DNA of 24,545 bases, taken from positions 1-24,545 of the forward strand of contig WUAJ01000012.1 of the NCBI GenBank assembly GCA_009827215.1, read 5' to 3'. The position numbers and the translations under genes are program-made. Below the pieces are notes generated by a model. The model was not told the DNA's origin. It did not search any database and was given only the letters and a program-made list of their open reading frames with translations. How positions within the stretch are numbered: position 1 is the stretch's first letter; each line of letters begins with the position of its first letter. The stretch is from Phycisphaeraceae bacterium. GTDB taxonomy: Bacteria; Planctomycetota; Phycisphaerae; Phycisphaerales; UBA1924. Positions 8,371-15,388 of the stretch are shown piece after piece.

Positions 8371-10317
8371 ATGAGCCGAATGCTGATCCCTGTTGTGGTT
8401 TTGGTCGCGTTGGTCGCGTTTGCGATCTTTGGGGATCGTCCCCAGCCTCGCGCTGACCTGACCTTCATCAACTCCTCGGAAGTCAATACGCTCGATCCGC
8501 AGCGGATGAGCTGGATGCACGATCTTCGAACAGCACGCCTGCTCTACGAGGGACTTGTGAAGAACGATGTCCTGAGCGACGAGTTCACCATCATCCCAGC
8601 TGTTGCAGAATCCTGGGAACTCTCAGAAGACGCACGGACCTACACATTCCATCTACGCGAAAACGCGAAATGGTCCAACGGCGAGCCAGTAACGGCACAC
8701 GACTTCGTGTTCTCGTGGCGTCGAGCACTGCTCCCGGATCTCGTCTCAGACTATGTCAAGATGTTCATGAACATTGAAGGCTCCGACGACTTCTATAACT
8801 GGAGACAGGAAGCACTCGATGCCTTTGCTGATCAAGACTTCGGTACAGATGAACAGCAGCGCCAGGCTGCATATGCACTCTGGGATGAAACCAAATCCAA
8901 GTTTGATGAGATGGTCGGACTAAAAGCCGTCGATGATCGCACGCTGATCGTGAAGCTCAAAAGACCAACGCCGTACTTCTTGGAGATCTGTGCATTCACT
9001 GTGCTCGCTCCAGTTTACCAACCACTCGTCGAGCAGTATGAGCGTCCTGATCCGATGACCGGCCGACTCGTACGCCGTCCTGGATGGACCAAAGGCGGCG
9101 TACTGATTTCCAATGGCCCATTCGAACTCACCTCATGGCGCTTCAAGCGCGACATGCGGATGGAGCAGAACCCCCACTACTGGGATCGTGATTCGATCGC
9201 GATCCGCAGCGTCTCGATCCCTTCGATATCTGATCCCAACGCGGGTGTACTCGCGTATCAGACCGGTTCCATCGACTGGATCTCCGATGTGACGAGTCCT
9301 TATCGCGGCGATATGGTCGCACAAAAACTCGAGTTCCTCGAAGAACACAAGGAACGCGTCGCGGAGCTTGAATCGTTGGGATATGACCAGTTCTCTATTA
9401 CACGGATGCTCCCTGACGACCCTCGTGCTCACACGCACGCGGTGTCTTCATTCGGGACCTACTTCTACAACTTCAACACCAAGCCTCGGCTTCCGGACGG
9501 ACGCGAGAATCCTTTCGCCGATGCGCGTGTCCGCCGGGCGTTTGCGATGTGTATCGACAAACCCGCGATTGCACGCGAGATCCGACGTCTCGGAGAGCCC
9601 TCCGCGTGGACGCTCATCCCCCCCGGCTCAATCGGTGGGTATACCTCACCCAAGGGACTCCCGAACATCGGAGACGCGTCGAGCGAAGCGGAACGACAAT
9701 CAATCATCGCGGACGCCAAAGCGCTGCTCGAAGAAGCGGACTTCCCGGATGATTTTGTTGTCGAACTCGCGTTCAACAAAGACGCGGGGCATGATCTGAT
9801 CGGGCAAGCGATTGCCAAGAGCTGGCAGAAATCACTCGGCGTGCAGACCTCGCTCTCTCAGAAAGAAATCAAAATCTTCCGCGAGGACCTCAAGAACAAG
9901 CAGTACATGACCGCACGAGCCGGTTGGTTCGGGGACTACGGCGACCCAACCACCTTCCTGTACATCAATCATTCCAAAGACGGCAACAACGATCGAGCAT
10001 ACAACAATCCGATCTACGACCAGTTGCTCGAGGATGCAAGCAATGAACTCGATCCAGTGAAGCGGATGGAACTCCTGAGTGAAGCGGAGCGGATCATCGT
10101 GGAAGAGGATTTACCACTCGTTCCGATTTTCCATTACGCAACGATCTACATGTTTGACGCGAAGAAAATTACAGGCCTATCCACCCATCCACGCACGAAG
10201 CAGAATGCGTTCCTGATCGATGTGCTCGGAGACGGCATCGGACCTGATCAGCCTCGCCCGATGAATCCTGAGAACATTCAGACATCAACTCGATCTGCAT
10301 TGGGGGAGTCTCCATGA
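8371..10317 (+). CDS. oppA: Oligopeptide ABC transporter substrate-binding protein
   Basis: A 648-residue extracytoplasmic solute-binding protein of family 5 (OppA/DppA), which captures oligopeptides or similar ligands for import. Family hallmarks include NTLDPQRMSW, YEGLVKNDVL, AVAESWELSEDARTYTFHLR and AKWSNGEPVTAHDFVFSWRR near the N-terminus, and the C-terminal AERIIVEEDLPLVPIFHY. The N-terminus is a hydrophobic segment (MLIPVVVLVALVAFAIFG) without a lipobox cysteine, so it is either membrane-anchored by an uncleaved segment or has an unusual signal peptide. At 648 residues it is longer than typical OppA (about 540), with insertions between conserved blocks (for example around residues 140-180). 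ATG 8371 has no Shine-Dalgarno sequence but a -10-like box 6 nt upstream. It overlaps oppB by 4 nt, implying translational coupling. Confidence 0.92.
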   Translation: MSRMLIPVVVLVALVAFAIFGDRPQPRADLTFINSSEVNTLDPQRMSWMHDLRTARLLYEGLVKNDVLSDEFTIIPAVAESWELSEDARTYTFHLRENAKWSNGEPVTAHDFVFSWRRALLPDLVSDYVKMFMNIEGSDDFYNWRQEALDAFADQDFGTDEQQRQAAYALWDETKSKFDEMVGLKAVDDRTLIVKLKRPTPYFLEICAFTVLAPVYQPLVEQYERPDPMTGRLVRRPGWTKGGVLISNGPFELTSWRFKRDMRMEQNPHYWDRDSIAIRSVSIPSISDPNAGVLAYQTGSIDWISDVTSPYRGDMVAQKLEFLEEHKERVAELESLGYDQFSITRMLPDDPRAHTHAVSSFGTYFYNFNTKPRLPDGRENPFADARVRRAFAMCIDKPAIAREIRRLGEPSAWTLIPPGSIGGYTSPKGLPNIGDASSEAERQSIIADAKALLEEADFPDDFVVELAFNKDAGHDLIGQAIAKSWQKSLGVQTSLSQKEIKIFREDLKNKQYMTARAGWFGDYGDPTTFLYINHSKDGNNDRAYNNPIYDQLLEDASNELDPVKRMELLSEAERIIVEEDLPLVPIFHYATIYMFDAKKITGLSTHPRTKQNAFLIDVLGDGIGPDQPRPMNPENIQTSTRSALGESP

Positions 10318-11318
10318 TGACCATGATCCTGCGTCGTCTCGCGGCGTTGCCTTTCATCCTGCTCATCATCTACACAATCACGCTGACGCTCGCGTGGGCC
10401 GTCCCAGGGAATCCGCTGGAGAATCCGGAGAAACGACCCAAACCCGAGGTCATCGAGCAGATGAAGAAGCAGTACAACCTCGATTCGTTCCCGAGGTTCT
10501 ATGTGTCGTATCTCAGCAGCGTGACTGGATTCGAGTACGCGAAGGACTGGATCAGCGGCGATCTGGAGCGTGAACGGATCGCAGCGGAAGAAGCCGGATT
10601 CCCTGCTCCGGCGCGTCCTGTGTTCGATCTGGGACCATCGCTCGAATACGACGACTGGACCGTCAACGAGATCGTGGGTGGTGCACTCCCAGTCTCTATC
10701 ACGCTCGGAGCCGCGGCGATATTGATCGCTCTCGTCATTGGGGTCGGCGCCGGAGTCATCGGCGCTGTTAAACCCAACTCGATTTCTGATTTATTCACAC
10801 TGACCATCGCGATGATCGGGATCTCACTCCCGAGCTTTGTCATCGGGACGGCTCTGCTGCTCGTCTTCGCTGTGCTTGTGCCATTGTTCCCTGTTGGGGG
10901 TTGGGGTGGTCCGACCAAAGCGATCCTCCCAGCCGTGACCCTCTCGCTCCCATTCGCGGCGTACATCGCTCGGCTCACACGCATGGGGATGATCGAAGCT
11001 TTGGGTACCGACTACGTGCGGACCGCTCGTGCGAAAGGTGCTTCGGAACGAGCCGTGCTCTATAAGCACGCACTCAAGAACGCGTTCCTTCCGGTGCTCT
11101 CGTTCCTCGGACCTGCGACAGCGCTCGCGATGACCGGTTCATTCGTTATCGAGCAAGTCTTCACCATCCCAGGGATGGGACAGCACTTCGTCAACGGCGT
11201 GCAGAACAAGGACCTCTTCCTCATCATGGGGGTCGTCCTGATTTTCGCGACGATGCTGATTCTGTTTAATCTGGTCGTGGATGTGCTCTACCGCTGGGTC
11301 GATCCGCGGATCACTTGA
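10314..11318 (+). CDS. oppB: Oligopeptide ABC transporter permease, OppB/DppB type
   Basis: A 334-residue inner-membrane permease. The first hydrophobic segment (residues about 11-30) is followed by a periplasmic stretch and then about five more membrane segments. The cytoplasmic EAA-type loop that docks the ATPase is clear (EALGTDYVRTARAKGASE), and FVIEQVFTIPGMG is another family signature. Compared with usual OppB sequences there is an extra stretch of about 30 residues in the first periplasmic loop (about 71-103, charged and alanine-rich) before the conserved FDLGPSLEYDDWTVNEI block. The start overlaps the oppA stop in ATGA, with GGGGGAG 5 nt before ATG 10314; ATGs at 10317 and 10323 are alternatives. 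No oppC, oppD or oppF follows; the next gene is convergent and ends 9 nt away. Confidence 0.92.
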   Translation: MMTMILRRLAALPFILLIIYTITLTLAWAVPGNPLENPEKRPKPEVIEQMKKQYNLDSFPRFYVSYLSSVTGFEYAKDWISGDLERERIAAEEAGFPAPARPVFDLGPSLEYDDWTVNEIVGGALPVSITLGAAAILIALVIGVGAGVIGAVKPNSISDLFTLTIAMIGISLPSFVIGTALLLVFAVLVPLFPVGGWGGPTKAILPAVTLSLPFAAYIARLTRMGMIEALGTDYVRTARAKGASERAVLYKHALKNAFLPVLSFLGPATALAMTGSFVIEQVFTIPGMGQHFVNGVQNKDLFLIMGVVLIFATMLILFNLVVDVLYRWVDPRIT

Positions 11319-11327
11319 TAGCTTTGA

Positions 11328-11792
11328 TCACGCGAGTTCTTTGAAGCGGAACGAAGCGCCTGGGAGCACATCACAAGTCAGGAACTCAGCGCTAGCAAAC
11401 GAGGACGCTCGCTGTCCCGGAGCGCTGAGCGTGAGCCACATCGACATGTTGGGTCCGACATTCACGACCATGCCGTTGTTGCGATCGTCGATCCCGACGA
11501 TGGTCCCCATGACCCGGCGTGGCTTGCCAACGCACGGATCGATGCAGCGCCCCCCCGCTCCAGCGGGATCGATGCGACGAGCGGTCGAGTGCATCGTGCC
11601 AAGGACCGTCTTCCCAATCATCGAGCGGAGTTGATCGAGATCATCCATCGCGACGAGATGTGTCTTGTAGTTCGTGTTCGAGAAACTGAGCACGACCATC
11701 GCGGGATTCGCGTGTGTTTCATCGATGACATCAGAGATGATGGCGCGTGTGAGGGTCGGATCAATCTTGGTCGTTGGGGCTGGATGAAGCAT
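11328..11792 (-). CDS. Conserved-looking protein of unknown function
   Basis: A 154-residue protein that I do not recognise. It has no signal peptide and no membrane segment. The sequence looks beta-rich, with two close cysteines in RCIDPCVG (about residues 83-90) and a hydrophobic core segment RVMGTIVGIDDRNNGMVVNVGP. The N-terminal half (TRAIISDVIDETHANPAMVVLSFSN) is a plausible alpha/beta start. Support for it being a real gene: a good promoter (CTGACA, 18 nt, TATCCT) ends 6 nt before ATG 11792, and it lies 32 nt downstream of trpG on the same strand, so it may be both cotranscribed with trpG and transcribed from its own start. It lacks a Shine-Dalgarno sequence. It is convergent with oppB, with only 9 nt between the two stops. 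Confidence 0.68.
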   Translation of the reverse strand: MLHPAPTTKIDPTLTRAIISDVIDETHANPAMVVLSFSNTNYKTHLVAMDDLDQLRSMIGKTVLGTMHSTARRIDPAGAGGRCIDPCVGKPRRVMGTIVGIDDRNNGMVVNVGPNMSMWLTLSAPGQRASSFASAEFLTCDVLPGASFRFKELA

Positions 11793-11798
11793 GCGATA

Positions 11799-11828
11799 AG
11801 GATAGCCGAGAATGCACCCAATTGTCAG
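11799..11828 (-). promoter_or_regulatory. Promoter CTGACA-N18-TATCCT overlapping the trpG stop codon
   Basis: On the minus strand the -35 CTGACA (11823-11828, five of six consensus bases) contains the trpG TGA stop. After an 18-nt spacer comes TATCCT (11799-11804), then six bases (TATCGC) and ATG 11792. This predicts an internal promoter giving a leaderless or nearly leaderless mRNA for the downstream unknown gene. Confidence 0.55.
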
Positions 11829-12535
11829 CGAGCGAGCTCACCCATCTCCGTCCCCATCGCGGGCTTGGGAAGATCCCTCCCGGCGTCTCCCATCCTCAGG
11901 AAGTTCCAGAGCATGATCGATCCGGCGGGGGTCATGAACGACTCAGGATGAAACTGAACCCCCTCAAGCGGCGCCTTGGTTGGATCTGTCCAGACCCTCC
12001 TCAGTCCCATGACCACCTCGACCTGCTGTCCATCGATCTTGTCAGTGCACGATGCGGAGATCTCCCAGCCGTCCTCACCCGGCTTGAGCGCTGGGATCGT
12101 CGAGGGTTCCACGATCAGCGAGTGGTAGCGAGCAACAGTCGTCGGCGCTGGGATCGAGTCATAGATCCCTCGTCCATCGTGGTTGATCGCTGAGGTCTTT
12201 CCGTGCATCAGGAGCTTGTGACGAGCGACGACCATGCCGTTATTGTCCGCCATGCACTGGTGTCCCAGACAGACTCCCAGCACAGGGACGCGTCCACCAA
12301 AGTGCTTGATCATGTCTCCGGACACCCCCGCTTCTTTGGGAGTGCAAGGACCTGGGGAGATGATGACATGTGTCGGACCGGCTCCAGAGCTCAGAGCCTC
12401 GGCTTGCTCTGGAGTGATCTCATCATGGCGTTTGACCACAAGATCACTATCCGGCTCAAGCGTCCGATCGATCTCGCCCAATCGCTGGACGAGGTTCCAC
12501 GTAAAGGAGTCGTAGTTGTCGATAAGCAAGATCAC
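11825..12535 (-). CDS. trpG: Glutamine amidotransferase of anthranilate / aminodeoxychorismate synthase (TrpG/PabA)
   Basis: A 236-residue class I glutamine amidotransferase. It releases ammonia from glutamine for its partner TrpE (anthranilate, tryptophan synthesis) or PabB (4-amino-4-deoxychorismate, folate synthesis). Opening residues MILLIDNYDSFTWNLVQ, the oxyanion-hole region IISPGPCTPKEAG, nucleophile C89 in GVCLGHQ, and H196 and E198 in VQFHPESF complete the catalytic triad. Length is slightly above the usual 190-200 residues because of a loop around residues 150-185 and a 25-residue C-terminal tail. The start is GTG 12535; a TACACT box ends 5 nt before it and no Shine-Dalgarno is present. 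No trpE or pabB is in the window, so trpG versus pabA cannot be settled; in many bacteria one subunit serves both enzymes. Confidence 0.9.
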   Translation of the reverse strand: MILLIDNYDSFTWNLVQRLGEIDRTLEPDSDLVVKRHDEITPEQAEALSSGAGPTHVIISPGPCTPKEAGVSGDMIKHFGGRVPVLGVCLGHQCMADNNGMVVARHKLLMHGKTSAINHDGRGIYDSIPAPTTVARYHSLIVEPSTIPALKPGEDGWEISASCTDKIDGQQVEVVMGLRRVWTDPTKAPLEGVQFHPESFMTPAGSIMLWNFLRMGDAGRDLPKPAMGTEMGELAR

Positions 12536-12540
12536 GCGAG

Positions 12541-12546
12541 AGTGTA
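12541..12546 (-). promoter_or_regulatory. -10-like box placed for a leaderless trpG transcript
   Basis: On the minus strand TACACT is followed by CTCGC (5 nt) and GTG 12535. The arrangement nearly matches that before the lipoprotein gene at 23574 (TACACT, CTGGC, ATG). No Shine-Dalgarno sequence and no good -35 at 16-18 nt; a TTGATC lies 14 nt upstream. Confidence 0.45.
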
Positions 12547-12562
12547 GGTCGATCCGAGCGGA

Positions 12563-13378
12563 TCAAGCAGCGTCCGACGCATCGTTGTGCATCCAGGTCG
12601 TTCCCGCGATGCCGTCCTGAGTCACAAGGAACAGATCCTTGGTGATCGGATACGGCAGACGCGTAAAATCCTCGTTCACACGATCACACAAACGAGTCAC
12701 AAACGCCTCCGGATCACAGCTCAGCGCGATGAACATATCACGAGCAGGGGTCGCGACATAGAAGTCCGCGCCCAGATGTCCCGCGAGTTTGCTGTGCAGA
12801 TCACCCATCAACAAGCGTGCGGCGTCGTAGCCGTCTTGCTCAGCGACGATGACCGCTTTGCCTCCCTCGGCGCTCTCGATGACCTGCATCTCAAGCTCCG
12901 GTGCGTACAGATCCAGGTTCTCGCGAGCAAGATCATCCAGCTCCTCGATGGTGATCCCCCAACGCACGACCTGATCCATCGTGATGCTCACAGTCATGTG
13001 AGGCATATCGAGCACAAACACAATCACAGTGTCATTGACAAACGGCACATGCGCCACGAGCGATTCGGTGAGATGCTCGAAGATCGAAGTCGGCTGGATG
13101 CGAGGCATAATCCGCGCTTTCGCTTGCTCAAGCGGGATGTCGTTGACCTCGACATGGTCCCCCATAAAGAGCTGATCGAGGAAATGCTCAACGATGTCGG
13201 TCCCACGATCAGGCTCGTGCGCCACCATGCGATAGAGATTCTCAAGATCCAGACGACGCCCGTTGACATGGAGCTCGTTGGGATTGACCCGATCGATATT
13301 GAACTCGGGCTGCATGCGTTTGATCAGCTTGACCACATGCTCGACAAACGCATCGGGTTCCTTGGGCATTGCTCCCAT
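12563..13378 (-). CDS. DUF1444 (YtpQ-like) family protein
   Basis: A 271-residue cytoplasmic protein of the DUF1444 family, known from Bacillus YtpQ; its molecular function is not established. Recognisable features are the N-terminal block PDAFVEHVVKLIKRMQPEF followed by ELHVNGRRLDLENLYRMV, a central MTVSITMDQVVRWGITIEE, and the C-terminal RLPYPITKDLFLV, which matches the family's closing motif. The open frame runs upstream to TTG 13555, but ATG 13378 is chosen because GGAGGAGA (13384-13391) sits 5 nt before it and because family homology begins just after it; ATG 13369 is a less likely alternative. It is the first gene of a minus-strand run with trpG (27 nt apart) and the unknown gene at 11328-11792, and is divergent from acpP. 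Confidence 0.82.
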   Translation of the reverse strand: MGAMPKEPDAFVEHVVKLIKRMQPEFNIDRVNPNELHVNGRRLDLENLYRMVAHEPDRGTDIVEHFLDQLFMGDHVEVNDIPLEQAKARIMPRIQPTSIFEHLTESLVAHVPFVNDTVIVFVLDMPHMTVSITMDQVVRWGITIEELDDLARENLDLYAPELEMQVIESAEGGKAVIVAEQDGYDAARLLMGDLHSKLAGHLGADFYVATPARDMFIALSCDPEAFVTRLCDRVNEDFTRLPYPITKDLFLVTQDGIAGTTWMHNDASDAA

Positions 13379-13383
13379 GACGA

Positions 13384-13391
13384 TCTCCTCC
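13384..13391 (-). promoter_or_regulatory. Ribosome binding site that decides the DUF1444 start
   Basis: GGAGGAGA on the minus strand, 5 nt before ATG 13378. It is one of the strongest Shine-Dalgarno matches in the window and argues for ATG 13378 rather than the upstream TTG at 13555. Confidence 0.75.
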
Positions 13392-13594
13392 AGCCAGCTT
13401 GTGCGGATACGCCGCGTGCTGCTGGGAACTGTTTCGACGACTTCTTGGGATACATGAACCCTGAGCGGGATCGAGTTTGGCTCTAGGACCTTGTTGAACC
13501 GTTTGAGCCGGATGATTCTGGATAGGAGGGGACGATAATCTAGGGGCGCTCTCAAATCCCGAACAAAGTTCTATCGAGCAGATCGATTCAGGGT

Positions 13595-13624
13595 TTGGCA
13601 AATGCTACACTGAGCGGATACAAT
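13595..13624 (+). promoter_or_regulatory. Sigma-70-type promoter for acpP
   Basis: TTGGCA (13595-13600), an 18-nt spacer and TACAAT (13619-13624) match the -35 and -10 consensus at five of six bases each. Transcription would start near 13631 and give a leader of about 76 nt before GTG 13707. A second -10-like TACACT (13606-13611) lies inside the spacer. This is the best complete promoter in the window, fitting a highly expressed gene. Confidence 0.65.
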
Positions 13625-13706
13625 CGAGGCCAAGATTGGGGACGAGATTCTCGGGCGTTTGGAGCGTCTGAGATAGGGACCCCATCAGTTTGAGCGGAGA
13701 TACGCT

Positions 13707-13955
13707 GTGACCGAGACAGAAATTGAATCAAAGGTGATCGAAATCGTGGCCGAGCAGATGGGTGCCGACAAGGACAAAATCACCCGCGAAACCAGCTTCA
13801 TGGAAGATCTGAACGCAGATAGTCTGGACACTGTCGAACTCGTCATGGAGTTCGAAGATGAGTTCGAGACTTCCATTCCAGACGATCAGGCAGAAAAGAT
13901 CCTGACCGTCGGCAATGCGATCGACTTCATCAAGCAGGCAAACGGCGCCGAATAA
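13707..13955 (+). CDS. acpP: Acyl carrier protein
   Basis: An 82-residue acyl carrier protein, the cytoplasmic carrier of growing fatty-acid chains. The attachment site is S39 in the canonical D-S-L motif (EDLNADSLDTVELVMEFEDEF), to which holo-ACP synthase adds 4'-phosphopantetheine. The overall acidic composition and four-helix length are typical. It starts with GTG 13707, preceded by CGGAGA at normal spacing. fabF follows on the same strand, the usual acpP-fabF order, but a hairpin at 13980-14008 and a separate -10-like box before fabF suggest at least partly separate transcription. No fabD, fabG or fabH is in the window. Confidence 0.97.
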   Translation: MTETEIESKVIEIVAEQMGADKDKITRETSFMEDLNADSLDTVELVMEFEDEFETSIPDDQAEKILTVGNAIDFIKQANGAE

Positions 13956-13979
13956 TCGACGCACTGTGAAGAAATCATC

Positions 13980-14008
13980 AAGCCCCCCGATTCATATCGG
14001 AGGGGCTT
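13980..14008 (+). terminator. Stem-loop terminator downstream of acpP
   Basis: Twelve left-arm bases (13980-13991, AAGCCCCCCGAT) pair with 13996-14008 (ATCGGAGGGGCTT), leaving a TCAT loop and one bulged A at 14001. The stem is strong and GC-rich and starts 24 nt after the acpP stop. No T-run follows, so it may be an imperfect intrinsic terminator or an mRNA 3'-end stabiliser. Confidence 0.6.
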
Positions 14009-14048
14009 ATGCATTGGTCATCTCGCGGATTGATCAACACAAACGCCA

Positions 14049-14054
14049 TACGAT
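14049..14054 (+). promoter_or_regulatory. -10-like box placed for a leaderless fabF transcript
   Basis: TACGAT, six bases (GGATCA), then GTG 14061, after the acpP hairpin. Neither GTG 14061 nor ATG 14091 has a Shine-Dalgarno sequence. No good -35 is found at 16-18 nt. Confidence 0.42.
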
Positions 14055-14060
14055 GGATCA

Positions 14061-15365
14061 GTGAACCCTCATTCAGGATCAACAACGCTCATGAGTTCCA
14101 ACAATCGTCATCGTGTCGTCATCACCGGGATGGGTGCTCTCACCAATGTGGGTCACAACGCCGCGGATACTTGGGACGCGATGAAGTCTGGACGATCGGG
14201 GATCAAAACGATCGACTCGCCGGAGTTCGACCAGTACAACGACTGGACAGTCACTATCGGCGGACAAGTCCGCGATTGGACTCCAGATGCGATCATGGAC
14301 AAGCGTGAAGCGAAGCGTGTTGATCGCGTCTCGCTGCTCGGACTCGCGGCTGCACAAGAAGCTGTGGATCACTCTGGGATGGATTTCACAACCGGCGATC
14401 CAGAACGACGCGGGATCGTCATGGGATCGGGAATCGGTGGGATCTACACCATCGAAACTAGTGTTCAGATACTGGAAAACAAGGGCCCATCGCGGATCTC
14501 CCCATTCACAGTACCCAAGCTCATGGCCAACGCGGTCACCGGGAATATCTCGATCCGATTCAACCTGCAGGGATATGCATCCACCCACGCGACGGCGTGT
14601 GCCTCGTCAGGTCACGCGATCGCGGACGCGATGGAAGCGATCCGATCAGGGAAAGCGGATGTCATGATCGCCGGCGGCGCCGAAGCCGCGCTGACCCCGC
14701 TGTGCTTGGGCGCGTTCATGACCATGAAAGCACTCTCGACACGCAACGATGCTCCAGAGAAAGCATCGCGTCCGTTTGATATTGATCGCGATGGATTCAT
14801 CCTCAGCGAGGGTGCTGCGGTGTATGTGCTCGAATCGCTCGAGCATGCACAAGCTCGCGGAGCCACAATTTACGCCGAGCTCTGCGGCGCTGCGAACTCA
14901 TGCGACGCGGGACACATCACGGCTCCGCATCCAGAAGGACGCGGCGCCACCAACGCGATGAAGTGGGCGCTCAAAGACGCGGGCATGGATCCCACCTCGA
15001 TCAACTACATCAACGCGCACGGCACCTCCACGCCGCTCGGAGACAAAGCAGAAATCATCGCGGTCAAGAATGTCTTTGGTGAACACGCGACCGGAACGGG
15101 TGGGCTCGTCATGAACTCCACCAAATCCATGCACGGACACTGCTTGGGAGCTTCAGGAGCGGTCGAACTCATCGCGTGCATCCACGCGGTCACAGACGGC
15201 ATCGTCGCGCCAACGATCAATCTGGACAATATCGATCCAGAATGCTCAGGTGTGGATATCGTCGCGAATACCGCCCGTGAGATGAGCGTTAACTACGCAA
15301 TGAACAACACCTTCGGATTCGGCGGACACAATGTCAGCTTGATTGTGGGTCGCTTCGACGGCTAA
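14061..15365 (+). CDS. fabF: 3-oxoacyl-ACP synthase II (beta-ketoacyl-ACP synthase, FabF)
   Basis: A condensing enzyme that extends acyl-ACP by two carbons using malonyl-ACP in type II fatty-acid synthesis. Counting from ATG 14091, the catalytic triad is C170 in ATACASSGHA, H310 in NAHGTSTPLGD and H350 in KSMHGHCLGASG, with K345 conserved beside it. The end FGFGGHNVSLIVGRF is also typical. The start is uncertain: GTG 14061 gives 434 residues and lies 6 nt behind a -10-like box, while ATG 14091 gives 424 residues and the more usual N-terminus just before RVVITGMG. Both lack a Shine-Dalgarno sequence. It sits directly behind acpP. KSMHGHC, where many homologues read KSMTGHL, is a small local variation that should not affect catalysis. 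Confidence 0.95.
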   Translation: MNPHSGSTTLMSSNNRHRVVITGMGALTNVGHNAADTWDAMKSGRSGIKTIDSPEFDQYNDWTVTIGGQVRDWTPDAIMDKREAKRVDRVSLLGLAAAQEAVDHSGMDFTTGDPERRGIVMGSGIGGIYTIETSVQILENKGPSRISPFTVPKLMANAVTGNISIRFNLQGYASTHATACASSGHAIADAMEAIRSGKADVMIAGGAEAALTPLCLGAFMTMKALSTRNDAPEKASRPFDIDRDGFILSEGAAVYVLESLEHAQARGATIYAELCGAANSCDAGHITAPHPEGRGATNAMKWALKDAGMDPTSINYINAHGTSTPLGDKAEIIAVKNVFGEHATGTGGLVMNSTKSMHGHCLGASGAVELIACIHAVTDGIVAPTINLDNIDPECSGVDIVANTAREMSVNYAMNNTFGFGGHNVSLIVGRFDG

Positions 15366-15388
15366 TCACGCCCCACTGCTCCAAGTTC

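Larger units (their letters stand above)
13379..13706. other. Divergent intergenic region between DUF1444 gene and acpP
   Basis: 328 bases without a supported gene. It holds the acpP promoter and leader on the right and the DUF1444 leader on the left. An in-frame upstream extension of the DUF1444 frame to TTG 13555 adds 59 residues with no family similarity and is not accepted. On the minus strand TAGATT at about 13536-13541 is a possible but weak -10 for the DUF1444 gene. No tRNA or riboswitch was recognised. Confidence 0.6.

Noticed and set aside
11540..11590. Two copies of GGATCGATGC around a CCCGCT/AGCGGG hairpin
   Set aside because: It lies inside the coding sequence of the gene at 11328-11792, where it encodes RRIDPAGAGGRCIDP. 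The repeat follows from the repeated residues R and IDP.
12587..13486. A 299-codon plus-strand open frame opposite the DUF1444 gene
   Set aside because: The histidine- and arginine-rich product resembles no family, and the minus strand has a recognisable protein with a strong ribosome binding site.
13609..13626. CTGAGCGGATACAAT resembles the lac operator half GTGAGCGGATAACAAT
   Set aside because: The symmetric right half of the operator is missing and no LacI-type gene is nearby. The similarity is explained by a -10 box (TACAAT) next to TGAGCGG.
4579..13697. TGAGCGG recurring upstream of genes at 4579, 7079, 13611 and 13691
   Set aside because: The distances to the start codons vary from 16 to 118 nt and the heptamer also fits general base composition, so no common function can be supported.
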